A DNA stretch of 64,000 nucleotides, taken from the NCBI GenBank assembly GCA_023614405.1, contig JAJUPC010000230.1:186001-250000 (forward strand). Reading direction: 5' to 3'. Under the pieces are notes generated by a model that was not told the origin of the DNA, ran no database searches, and was given only the letters and a program-made list of their open reading frames with translations. The DNA is from Avena insularis. Its lineage: Eukaryota > Streptophyta > Magnoliopsida > Poales > Poaceae. Position 1 is the stretch's first letter; the number at the start of each line of letters is the position of its first letter. Both the position numbers and the translations under genes were made by a program. Below, piece by piece: positions 44,777 to 54,124 of the stretch.

Positions 44777-46929
44777 GCACAAGTTTTTGGCTAGCAAGGC
44801 TAGGTAGCAAGCAAAAGAGTTGAAGGAAACAAGCAAACATACAAGTGATAAAGTCAAACATGCAATCCTCCTTGAAGACACAAAATATCTTAAATAAAGA
44901 ATACTATGCTTATGAGCCAATAAAGAAAGAAAATAAATGGTACAAAATACTTGTAAGTGATTTTCTCTTTTCCTTTCAAACCCCAAAAAGTGTTCCTACT
45001 GACCAGATCTCGGTTTGCCAAAACCAATTTAGATTCACCTTATGCTCCCAAAGTGATACCAATACTAATAAAGAAGATCAATCATATAATAGAGATTGCA
45101 AACTAAAATAAGAAGTGCAAAACGTAAAAGATGAAACTTCTCATTAATATTCCATAAAGGCACTCACACCAAGGGATACATAGATAACCAACTAAAGGAG
45201 AGATACTTACACAATGCAAACCAAACTATATAATAACTTCTCTATCCAAGATACGAATCTACTAGAAAGGTGAAAAGATAAAAGATAATGATGTGATACC
45301 GCGACACTCCCCCAAGCTTGGAACAAGCCAATGGGATGCCAAAACCTGATGACGAATTACTCCTTCGGTGGTGGTGGTGTTCCCTTGATGAGCTTTTCAA
45401 CTATATTCCTCAAGTCTTCTATCTCAAAGGTTAGATTACGAATCAACTCTGAATATGCTCAATGCAGTTCATGATCATGTCAGACCGAGAATCCCAGTCC
45501 TTATTATTGTTTCCCCACTCTTTCTCCTTAGAGTGTTCCTTTCATGCATGGTTAGAACGAGGCATATCCCAATTGGAGAGCAACTTCCCTTTGGACACCT
45601 TTTGGAATAGTTGCTCATGTATAAGAGTATGGAAGGAGTTCTTGGTGCGTGGAGGAAGTGACCGTGGAGAGAGGCAATGACGTGGAGATTTCCCTCCTGT
45701 AGACATCCGTGTTGTCCTCCTGATCTTGGTAGGGTTTGCCACCACTCCAATGCTTGCGACGGTAGCACGGGTGTCCGGATGCTCGTCCTCCTTCATGTCC
45801 TCTTCATCCCCAACCAAGATCTCCTCCTTCCTGGGGTGTTGAGGATCATCTTCCATAGGCTTCTTACCCTTGTCATTGGCGGAGACCATGGTGCCTCTAA
45901 ACTTGAGAGTATTTCCTGACAAAAACAGATCGAAACGAAAACACGATGAGAACACGATGTATGAACCTCGGGGGATCCGGGGGGTATATATTATGAAGTT
46001 TTACGACATAAGGAATGTACTGTGCGAAAACGAGGCGGAGACGGACTCCAGGGGGCTCACCCCCTGGTGGTGCAGCCCGCTGGGGCCCGCGCCACTGGTG
46101 GGTGTGGCCCACCCGGGCTCCATTTCCTCCTCTGTTTCGTCTCATAACCTTCCATATGTAATAAAAACATAAAAATATAAAGATATAAGTTTTTCGCGAA
46201 CCTTCTGTTTTCACCACTTTTACCTATTCAAAGATGGACTTTGCAGATTCCTTCTCTCCGACACTTGAAAGTTCCTTTCATAGAAAGCCTCACACAATCT
46301 TTATTAGCAACATTAGTAATGAAAAAATCATAAACCTTTGGGTTCAAACTTCAACTGAAATCCAACAAGACAAAAGCTATTGAAGCAACTCCTTTCAAAA
46401 TCCCAAAAGAATCTGAAAGGAAATCGATTTAAGAGGTCAATGCAAATGATGGCAGAAATCTGTCAAAACAGACCAACAGGTAAAGATTGATTTTTTTGAA
46501 AATCTTCTGTTGCTCAAATCAAAAAGTGCAAAACTAACAAAAGTTGTATAACAACTTGGGGAACAAGCACAGAAAACTACAGCTCCATCCGATGTACTGA
46601 GCTCCTTCACAAAGTTTTACAATTCAGCACAAAAAATCTGTCCCAGGACAGCCACTTTTCACCACTCCTCTACTTCTCAAAAGAGGTTGATCTGGACTAA
46701 AAAACCAAAATAAAAAGGATAAGGAGAGGTTATTACAAGTAATAACTTCCAAGACTCAATAAAACTATTGGGTTATCTCCCAAGAAGTACTTTTCTTTAA
46801 TGCCTTTAAGTTAGGCTTAACAATTTCAATGATGCTCACATAGGAAATATAGATTTGAATTGAAAGAGAGCATCAAGAAGCAAATATCCAACACATCTGA
46901 GTCTAACCCACTTCCTATGCAAGGGAGTC
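44777..46929 (-). other. Athila-like region between gag and 3' end, with an unrecognised ORF
   Basis: The minus strand carries an ORF from an ATG at 45889 to 45542 (MVSANDKGKKPMEDDPQHPRK, acidic EEILVGDEEDMKEDEH, then a basic Ser/Arg-rich end of about 116 residues). No domain is recognised. Its place after gag and before the 3' end suggests the extra ORF of Athila-type elements. The rest (44777-45530, 45960-46929) holds no convincing gene. A GC-rich tract lies at 46045-46130. Confidence 0.5.
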
Positions 46930-47258
46930 TCATGTGAAAACAAACTGTTGAAACAAAAGGCTACTAGCATAGGAAGGAAGACAAAACAAGTGCAACTTCA
47001 AAGCTTTCAACATAAAGCAGGGAAACTTAATATTATTGAGATGCATAAAACCATGTTTCCTTCTCTCATAATAACTCTCAGAAGCACTTTTAATAAATTT
47101 GACAATATAATTGTCACAAGAAACAACTTTAACATCAGAATGAACATACTTAGAATCATCAAAAAGAGGTCTAAGGTCATAAACTGGATCAATAGAAACA
47201 AGTTGTTCCATCCTGAAATGTTGATTATGAATGCTTCTTTTATGGGAACTGATGACAA

Positions 47259-47705
47259 ATTAAGAAAGTCAGGTATAAAATATGATTATGAATGCTTCTT
47301 TTATGGGAACTGATGACTTTCACCAAGGCTACTACATGTTCAATGTTTATTTGCTCACCAGGTTCCACAGTTTTCTTTGTACTTTTGCTAACCACATTAG
47401 CTATGATAGAATGTTCCTTTACCTTAGCAGGAAAAGGGATTTTCTTAATATAAGGTTCAGGCAAAATAGGATCAATAGTACAAACTTCAGGGCTTCTAAC
47501 AGGAACATGATTAACAACATCTTTATAAGGTGCATGGTACTTGTCCCACTCCTTTTTGGGAATTTCTATATAAGAGACAAAAGCCTTAAAACAATTGGCA
47601 ATACTTTGAGAATCAAGAACATACTTAGTAGTAATATCACGAAAATCATTAGTTCCCATAAAATATTTAATGAATTCATAATCATAATTTATACCTGACT
47701 TTCTT
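47259..47705. repeat. Inverted repeat made of two opposed gag fragments
   Basis: The plus-strand sequence at 47261-47318 (AAGAAAGTCAGGTATAAA, then ATGATTATGAAT ... TTTATGGGAACT) matches the reverse complement of 47643-47703, with a small internal gap. The first arm also has a direct partial copy at 47222-47256, 61 bp upstream. A gag fragment was thus copied in inverse orientation inside gag. Confidence 0.75.
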
Positions 47706-48227
47706 CCTTTGTCATTCTCCCATGCTTCAGTGTTCTCTTGAATATGGTCTAGGAGATCCCATTTAGCTTCTTCCTTCATACGTGTGAATGATCCAGCACA
47801 AGAAGCATCTAATAAATCTTTATCATGAAGGGAAAGCCTTGCATAAAAGTTATTGATAATAATATTATTAGGAAGTTCATGAATAGGACATTTAAGCATT
47901 AGTAACTTCAATCTCCCCCAAGCTTGGGTTGTACTCTCTCCATCACGAGGCCAAAAGTTATATATTAGATTCCTATCCTTATGAATCTCACTAGGAGGAT
48001 ATAATTTAGAGTAAAAGAGAGGTACTATTTCCTTCCATTCCATAGATTGTCCATTCTTCAACAACTTTTCCTTTCAATGATATAGAGAGTAACTTCTTCT
48101 TCACCTGTTCAGTTGTGATACCTGCACATTTAAACAACCTGCATAATTCATGAATAAAAAGCAAGTGGTCACCAGGATGGACAGTTCCATCCCCAAAATA
48201 ATAATTATCCATAACACGATCAACCAC

Positions 48228-48730
48228 TGTTCAAAAAATAGGCCGAATCAGCGATTAATAGGCCGATTAATCGCTACTAGGGACCTGACCGTGTCGATTA
48301 CCACTAATCGTTTGTATTAATCGTTTAGCCCGATTAATAGGTCTGACAATCCGATTACTAGGTATGTTCCCTATTAACCACTACACTTGGTCAAAAAAGT
48401 TGCAAAATTATCAACAAATATCGCCCATCCATCCGCTAGCCCGCCCAAATGAAGTGTGTTTTGCGAAGCTCCTACTTGATCCCTGACTCCAGGAGCTTGA
48501 TTTCTGTCATCACCAACCAGTTCCTTGTCGTTGTTGACCAGTTCCTCGTAGTTGCCGACTAGACCTCAGATACAAGAGCTCGAGCGCCTTGAGGATCTCA
48601 TCTGGGAGCTTAATACTTCCTTTAATAGGTGCACGAGGATTCATATGTATTTTAGGTGCTAATTTTTGTAGTATGCACCGATTAATAGCCGACCGATTAA
48701 ATCAGTTAATCGTCTGAATTCCTATTATTC
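48228..48730. mobile_element. Non-autonomous TIR element (MITE-like), about 503 bp
   Basis: It interrupts gag and is flanked by the direct repeat ACCAC (48223-48227 and 48731-48735). The ends are imperfect inverted repeats: TTCAAAAAATAGG...GCGATTAATAGG at the left, and the complement of GACGATTAACTG...CCTATTATTC at the right. Multiple ATTAATCG/CGATTAAT motifs lie near both ends. There is no coding capacity. The superfamily is unclear. If the duplication is really 8 bp with errors it would fit hAT. Confidence 0.6.
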
Positions 48731-48985
48731 ACCACACCCAAGCCAACTGAGCAGTCAACGATTACCGATTTCCTTACCATTGCGATCAACAATACTTGTA
48801 GGTATCTTAAAAGGATCTATCTCAACAGGTGGTGATTCATCTACTACCCTAACAGTGGTAGTAGTTTTCCCAAACATGAAACCAAGTGGGTTATCCATAT
48901 TTGAAACAAAGTAACAAACAGAAATAAAAACAATACTCATAGTAGAAGTTTCCTTTACCAGTTCCACTCTTCAATAGCGCTTCAC

Positions 48986-49003
48986 TCCCCGACAATGGCA
49001 CCA
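48986..49003 (-). other. Athila-like primer binding site
   Basis: The minus strand reads TGGTGCCATTGTCGGGGA, 11 bases from the 5' LTR. Athila elements use a tRNA-Asp site, TGGCGCCGTTGTCGGGGA, so two bases differ. Confidence 0.8.
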
Positions 49004-49014
49004 AAAAATATTCT

Positions 49015-49262
49015 TGATGACCCACAAGTATAGGGAGGGTATCTTAGTACTTTTGATAAATAGGATTGTCGATCCCAACGAGGAGCGGAAGGTGTTGACT
49101 AGTGGTATGGAGCAGGATCTTTGTAAATACTTAGCAAACGGATTTTTAGGGTTTTTGATAAATCAAGGAAATAAAGTGCAAGTAAATACAGATTGATGTG
49201 GATGCCCTGGCGGAATAGAGGCAAATTACGATATAGAATGGTGATGCAAATTGGACGTACCA
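49015..49262 (-). repeat. Athila-like 5' LTR, internally deleted to 248 bp
   Basis: About 185 bp at one end and 55 bp at the other match the 1499-bp LTR at 37952-39450. The middle 1.25 kb is missing, with an unrelated 20-bp filler (GATTGATGTGGATGCCCTGG) at the junction near 49192-49211. Confidence 0.85.
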
Positions 49263-49267
49263 GGGAC

Positions 49268-50400
49268 AGGTGGCTACAAGAGTTTCGTGCCTAAGTGGGA
49301 AACTATGGAGCGGAACATGAGGGCTAGAGGCATCACTCCCGGTACAGATGGATGGCCCGAGAGGTCATAGCACTGGTGGTACGGGCACGGGGGATCGTTG
49401 GACCCGGAAACATGGAAGACATTATTTCATGAAAAAATTCTAAAACCCTCCAAAGAACTTGTTAAAGCAATGAACGAAGCTCAATTGGGATTGTTCCGGC
49501 CCGAGAGAGAGAACAACGAGCTGACACACCCCCTCGGGAATCCTTAAAAACCTAGACGAACACGAGGCAAATGTGCCGGTGTTACGTGGAAGAAATGGTT
49601 TCCCTAGTATGATGATAGTTACAGAAGTCGTTAGAGAAAGAAGGACCGGGAGGTAGACCAGATTAGGAAGATAGAAGAGGACCTAGCTGAGATGAAGAAG
49701 ATCATGGAGGAAATTAGCCAAAGGTCGTGTCAACTCATCCGCAGGCTGATGATCCTGCATTGGATCTTAGCCAGCGGAGAAGCAGGGTGGCTTCCACGGA
49801 GGTCCGGGCTGATGATCAAGAACGGCTGGATAATGCACCGGATCCTCGCTACCTCGTGGATGATGTCAGAGAGATGACACAATGTGAGCTACATCAGCCA
49901 ATGAACAACATATCCTTCAAGGTGGCGATCGACACTGCTTTACCTTGTCTACCTGGAGCACTCTGCCATTCACTTCCTATTCCACCTGGCTATGCTCGTG
50001 TCACGGTGGATGACATAGTGGAGGATTTTGCGGACCTATAGATTGACATCGCTACGCCCGAAGGCCTTAGGAAACTACGAGATGTCAAGCAGAACATCAT
50101 TCTATGGAAGAAGAAGTACATCGATTTTCCAGGCTCAGCGCCAAGGCCACCGACTCCGAGGACTCCAAGTCCACCCCGTCCCGATAATCGTCAACCTCCA
50201 AGTCCACCCCGCCCCGATTATCGTCAACCTACAAGTCCACCCCGCCCCGAGGATCTTCAACCTCAGAGTCCACCCCACCCTGATGTCGATCTCCGTAGCA
50301 CGAGTACATCAACTCGATCTCCGCCTCCGCGCAATACTCGATCTCCGCCTCCAGCTCCGCCTCCTGTAATACTACCTTGTCGGAAAAATGGAAGGTCGCC
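49268..50400 (+). pseudogene. CACTA transposase, second part, with coiled-coil and Pro-rich tail
   Basis: The text continues the transposase frame: GGYKSFVPKWETMERNMRARGITPGTDGWPE, LDPETWKTLFHEKILKPSKELVKAMNEAQLGLFRPERENNELTHPLGNP. After frame changes come YRSR, the charged helix DREVDQIRKIEEDLAEMKKIMEEIS (49640-49720), ALPCLPGALCHSLPIPPGYARVTVDDIVEDFADL (49930-50040), and a Pro-rich part with four copies of an 11-residue unit PSPPRPDxRQP (about 50160-50280). The helix after the transposase domain and the Pro-rich tail are common in wheat CACTA proteins. Stops include a TAG near 49362 and one in the RSR motif. Confidence 0.72.
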
Positions 50401-52080
50401 GCTCCCCCACTCCCCACATCGAAGAAAGGTAAAACATCGAAGATAGTCGACATCCCACCGGCTCGTCCAAAGAGACCTTATGACAAGAACGATGAGGAAA
50501 ATTCTGTGGATGTGGATGCCCAAGTTAAGGTGCATTTTGCACCCAAAAAGCCTGAGCCAGAGCCGGTATTTGCTGAAAAAACCAAAAAGTGGGCTAGGTC
50601 CTTTCTTGAGCAACCATCCCAAATATTGATGAATCTGGAATCTGACTATGACTGGGAAATTATTAAGCAAGCAAAGAACAAAAAATAACAAGTGCAAAAA
50701 GCGAGAAACAATTTGCCCAGCTCGGACAACAGAAGATTCAATCGGCCCCCCTGCTCAAAGTGATTTCAGATGCCAAGAAGGCCTTCAGAGCCGAAATGGC
50801 TAAGGACATGCAAATAATGGACCCTGGAGCCAGAACTGCTTCTGCACTAATGGGCATCACTATAGCGGAGGTCAAACAACATGCTACCAATGCAGGTATA
50901 TCTCTTGGTCAATTTTTAGACTATAAAGATACACAAATGGGTCAGATAGTACGAAAGTATGTTAAAGGGAAGCCTCTAGTCAGTCATGAGGAGATCACGC
51001 GTCTATCCACACATATACGAAATCTGCATGCAGGGTACATTGTGCAAACAGAAAAAAGCACAAGAAAGATTGGTTTTCGGTGGATGTTAGAAAGGAGCAT
51101 CACTTCAAACCATACTCGATACAGGTTCAAATGATATAACTGTTTCAGTTATACAATCAACACGCCCTCAACAAATCTATCATTGGTTGCTACTGTCTGT
51201 AAGTGATTTATTTCTATAATTAAGTCTCTAGCTCAGCTCTTTCATTGCATGTAATATATTATCCTGACTATATATTCTTTTGTACGGTATTATATTCTGC
51301 ATAATGAAGATGCTTGAATCCAAAAGAGCTAGAAGATATGACGTTGGTTTCATTGACCCATATATCATTAATGAATATACGTTAAAGAATCACGCCAAGG
51401 ACGTGGAGGAAGACATGTGCATGTTTTTAACCAAGAATAATTTTGTTAAAGGAAAATACCATTTCCTTACAACTTTAAGTGAGTGTTTCTGTCTTGTACA
51501 CACTCTTTTTTTGCTTACTCGATGTTAAATGTAATTGATGAGTTATGCATGTCTGCTTATGTAAACGTCCGCAGGTTCCACTGGATCCTGCTAAACATTC
51601 AAGTTGACTAGTCCCTAGTTGAAGCCCACCACTCATTAAGTTGGGACCAAAAGCAGTGGAGCGACATGAAAGCAATGCTCCATAAGTAGTTTCAATCATT
51701 ATTGCATTATATCAGCCTCTTTCGTTCATTTCTTGATATCAAGTAACTAATAACTCCTTTGTTCATTTTCTTTGCCGAGCAGGTATTGGACACATTTCAG
51801 ATAGAAAATACCAGATCCATTCAAATATGAGCTCGGTGAAAAGTTTACAGCAGCCACCGGGGGCTCATTTATGTGAATTCTACGTCTGCGAGTACATTCG
51901 CGAGTTAACAAGTGAACGAAAAGTTGATTCACATTATATTCACGGTTTGTGGGAGAATCTAGAGCTAGAACAACGCGTACGAGCAATTCAAGAGGAACTG
52001 ACGGGATTTCTGATGAAGGAGGTCCTTAATGTACATGGAGAACATTATGTGGAGGACACGGGACTCGATATGCCTTAGTG
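50377..52080 (+). pseudogene. CACTA-borne Ulp1-like (C48) cysteine protease gene, several exons, broken
   Basis: Exon-like pieces: 50377-50688 (basic, Lys/Pro-rich); 50690-51134 (ARTASALMGITIAEVKQHATNAGISLGQFLDY); 51300-51480 (ARRYDVGFIDPYIINEYTLKNHAKDVEEDMCMFLTKNN); about 51580-51690 (FHWILLNIQVD, shaped like the catalytic His region); and 51780-52077 (LQQPPGAHLCEFYVCEYIRELTSE ... VRAIQEELTGFLMKEVLN). The Gln-rich QQPPG followed by LC matches the Gln and nucleophilic Cys region of Ulp1/SENP proteases, where C-G is usual and here C-E is seen. Ulp1 enzymes remove SUMO from proteins. Such genes are often carried by grass CACTA and Mutator-like elements. A TGA follows the Asp after HWILLNIQVD. 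Confidence 0.65.
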
Positions 52081-52379
52081 ATCTCCATGTAGTTGATATG
52101 ATATATCATCAATAACCATGTAATTTCAAAACATTTTCTTCCTTTTGATATGGTCAAATATGTGTATGTTTGCAAAGGGTCAAATATTAATTATATATGC
52201 ATCAACGTGAAATGTGTATGTAGTAGCGTAGAATAAGTGTACGACAACATGTTTAAAATTATAGTAAAACACAAACCGAAAAAGAAACGAAATGAAAAAA
52301 AACTTTATAGTACCGGGTGGTGTTACGACTGGGACTAGAGGGTTTCCAGCCCCCGCCGGCACACGAACTGCCACGTGGT
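52081..52379 (+). other. CACTA 3' untranslated and subterminal region
   Basis: AT-rich sequence follows the protease gene, then subterminal motifs (ACCGGG at 52313, GGGACTAGAG at 52331). The last bases, GTGGT, are the left target duplication of the TRIM. Confidence 0.6.
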
Positions 52380-52463
52380 TGTTGAAGTGTATAAGTGGAT
52401 TGCACTAGCCGTTTTCATCAGTTCGGACTTTTGGTTGCGTTGGCTAGTGCATGAATCTTGACA
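52380..52463 (+). repeat. TRIM 5' LTR, 84 bp
   Basis: It has TG...CA ends and differs from the 3' copy at seven positions, all substitutions. Confidence 0.92.
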
Positions 52464-52476
52464 TGGTATCAGAGCC
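52464..52476 (+). other. TRIM primer binding site
   Basis: TGGTATCAGAGCC is complementary to the 3' end of initiator tRNA-Met, with no spacer from the LTR. Confidence 0.9.
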
Positions 52477-52611
52477 TAAGGTCTTAAGTTCGAGTCCTGG
52501 CGACCCCTCTGTGTCCACGTATAGGCCTCTTGAGTCATACGTGAGTTTCACGCGTTGTCGCTCTCTTCCGGTTACACGTGCTGACTTATCCCCGTCATAC
52601 GTGAGAGGGGG

Positions 52612-52695
52612 TGTTGAAGTGTATAAATGAATTGCACTAGCTCTTTCCATCAGTTCAGACTTTTGGTTGCGTTGGCTAGTGCATGAAGCTTGACA
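52612..52695 (+). repeat. TRIM 3' LTR, 84 bp
   Basis: It is preceded by the purine tract GAGAGGGGG and followed by the target duplication GTGGT. Confidence 0.92.
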
Positions 52696-52840
52696 GTGGT
52701 GACCTCTAGTCCCGGCCGTAGCGAACCGGGACTAGAGATTGGGGCCTATAGTCTTGATTTGATAGTTGTAGGTCTGAAACCGGAACTAGAACCCGTTATG
52801 GTCCGGGACTAGAAAGGCGGTTTCCACCTGTGTGTGTTTA
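52696..52840 (+). repeat. CACTA subterminal repeats and probable terminus
   Basis: TCTAGTCCCGG and CCGGGACTAGA occur in both orientations (52706, 52729, 52804), as in the subterminal arrays bound by En/Spm transposases. The end near 52838 is too degraded to be exact. Confidence 0.55.
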
Positions 52841-54019
52841 ACAAGAGTATATGATGGGAGACTGTTAGAAGAAGGCTGGAGCAAGTTTGATAGAGGGATT
52901 AATGTAGAAGCATGTGTAAAACTTTGGTCGTACTGGAACTTGTTTTTGTTTTACCGGTTCAGGTTGAGGTTTCTGAGGTCACGAGTAGTTTTATTTGGTT
53001 AATGCTGTTGGTTGGTGAACATATGTAAAACTTGTCAACTTCTTTTAGATATTGGGGCCGTACTCCTTTAGTAAAAAAAACTCACTATATCCACCACTCG
53101 TTGTTTCTACTGGAGTACGTGGACATACACGAACCGGTACAGAAGCATGAGATAGGCGATCTGTTGGCCATCGCCGGGGACATCATCCATCCCCACCACC
53201 TCTGTTGGCCTCGGGTCTTTGCATGCGTGGCGAATCTTGGCCCTCTCACTGGTGGAGGGTTCTTGTTTTTTTTTCATTTTTTCAGTGTCTTCTTTAGAAT
53301 TGCGAGACATTGCTATATCTTGAAATTGAATAAGGTCCTCTCCATTCTAACCTTATCCCGATGGTGGGCAATGGACTCGTGTGACTAGCGGTTCTCTTGG
53401 GATCCGGTCAACTTTCATATTTGTTGGTGTGTTTGAGATTAGTCTCTTTCGATCTACGGATACCATCTTCAGCGATGCCGGTTGTTTTGGGGCACCGGTG
53501 CTTTGAGAGCTTAGCACGACGACTACTCATCTATCTACTAGATCAAGCTCTATTACGGCAAGTTGTGTCCGACTCAGATGATGGAGGACGCGGCAGCTCG
53601 TCTTCAGCTTGAGTTAGTGTATGTGGTAGTTGGTAGGTGGTCCGAAGGTTTATTTGTAGTTTTTATTATTTTTGGACTTGTATCGATCTGCAGTTGCAAT
53701 TGGTATATTGGTGGAATTTCGAAAAATAAGAGTATGCAAAGATGAATACAATTGGTATATTGTAGTTTTTATTATTTTTGGACTTGTATCTGCATGAGCA
53801 CTAGGAGATGTGGGACCCAACGGTAATTATTGCATGCATACAAGATCTGATAATCATGGGCTGGATCGCATACACACAAAATCTTCGGTGGATGGATGAC
53901 GTAGTGGTGCCCATAGTGCGCTGGCATCTAGTGATTGGCTTTGGGCACTCCGGTAGAAATAAGTTTTGAAAAGAACGAAACTGATCGACCAGCATTCATT
54001 CAGTAAACTGAACAGCCCA
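52841..54019. other. Intergenic region upstream of the P450 gene, with a direct repeat
   Basis: No gene is supported. A direct repeat of 31 bp (starting TTGTAGTTTTTATTATTTTT) lies at 53654-53684 and 53760-53790, together with a flanking 14-bp repeat CAATTGGTATATTG at 53697 and 53749. The sequence at 53390-53620 looks like transposon-derived or retroposon 3' sequence, but I cannot name it. Confidence 0.45.
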
Positions 54020-54023
54020 TCTC

Positions 54024-54032
54024 TATATAAAA
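54024..54032 (+). promoter_or_regulatory. TATA box of the P450 gene
   Basis: TATATAAAA lies 93 bases upstream of the start codon. Transcription would start near 54055, within or next to the hexamer repeat. Confidence 0.65.
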
Positions 54033-54050
54033 AAAGTAGACTGGGAACAG

Positions 54051-54092
54051 CCAAGTACAAGTACAAGCACAAGCACAAGCACAAGCACAAGC
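54051..54092 (+). repeat. Hexamer microsatellite in the P450 5' UTR
   Basis: Seven tandem six-base units, two ending in T (CAAGTA register) and five of ACAAGC type, end 32 bases before the ATG. The repeat can vary in length between lines and is free of AUG. Confidence 0.8.
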
Positions 54093-54124
54093 AAGGAGGC
54101 TAGCGCTGCGCTGCTGCGAGCGAT

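Larger units (their letters stand above)
46930..48967 (-). pseudogene. Athila-like gag (broken by a TIR element)
   Basis: The N-terminal part at 48755-48967 contains MDNPLGFMFGKTTTTVRVVDESPPVEIDPFKIPTSIVDRNGKEIGNR. A 0.5-kb insertion lies at 48228-48730. The gag core at 47330-48227 contains GDGTVHPGDHLLFIHELCRLFKCAGI, FYSKLYPPSEIHKDRNLIYNFWPRDGESTTQAWGRLK and LHDKDLLDASCAGSF. The core is the text typical of wheat Athila gag. A one-base shift joins the two core parts near 48060. The downstream end (46930-47330) is rearranged and includes an inverted piece of gag itself. Confidence 0.82.
37952..49262 (-). mobile_element. Athila-like Gypsy element without pol, minus strand
   Basis: It is bounded by a 1499-bp 3' LTR (37952-39450) and a 248-bp, internally deleted 5' LTR (49015-49262). 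The target duplication GGGAT/GGGAC (37947-37951, 49263-49267) has one mismatch. Next to the 5' LTR is a primer site matching tRNA-Asp type Athila sites. Next to the 3' LTR is the polypurine tract CAAGCTTGGGGGGAGT. Gag is present, but no protease, RT or integrase text was found between gag and the 3' end. After subtracting the solo LTR and the TIR element inside it, only about 5.1 kb of internal sequence remains. Confidence 0.85.
52380..52695 (+). mobile_element. TRIM: terminal-repeat retrotransposon in miniature, 316 bp
   Basis: Two direct 84-bp LTRs (52380-52463 and 52612-52695; 77 of 84 positions equal) start TGTTGAAGTGTATAA and end CTTGACA. Directly after the first LTR is an exact initiator tRNA-Met primer site, TGGTATCAGAGCC (52464-52476). 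Directly before the second is a polypurine tract, GAGAGGGGG (52603-52611). The target duplication GTGGT is exact (52375-52379, 52696-52700). The 148-bp interior has no coding capacity. Such elements move with enzymes of other elements. Confidence 0.93.
37694..52840 (+). mobile_element. CACTA (En/Spm) DNA transposon, decayed and interrupted; left end not seen
   Basis: The host sequence at 37694-37951 and 49268-52379/52696-52840 forms one unit once the Athila and TRIM insertions are removed. It holds the plant En/Spm-type transposase (Transposase_24-like) text and a Ulp1-like protease gene. Its end carries subterminal CCGGGACTAGA/TCTAGTCCCGG motifs (52330-52820). The terminus is degraded: AAAGGCGGTTTCCACCTGTG near 52820-52840 stands where a ...CTAGTG-type end would be expected. 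No opposite terminus was identified. Confidence 0.7.

Noticed and set aside
52464..52510. Possible tRNA-Met gene (TGGTATCAGAGCC followed by GTTCGAGTCC).
   Set aside because: No acceptor stem or cloverleaf can be formed. The position between LTR and interior shows a retrotransposon primer site.
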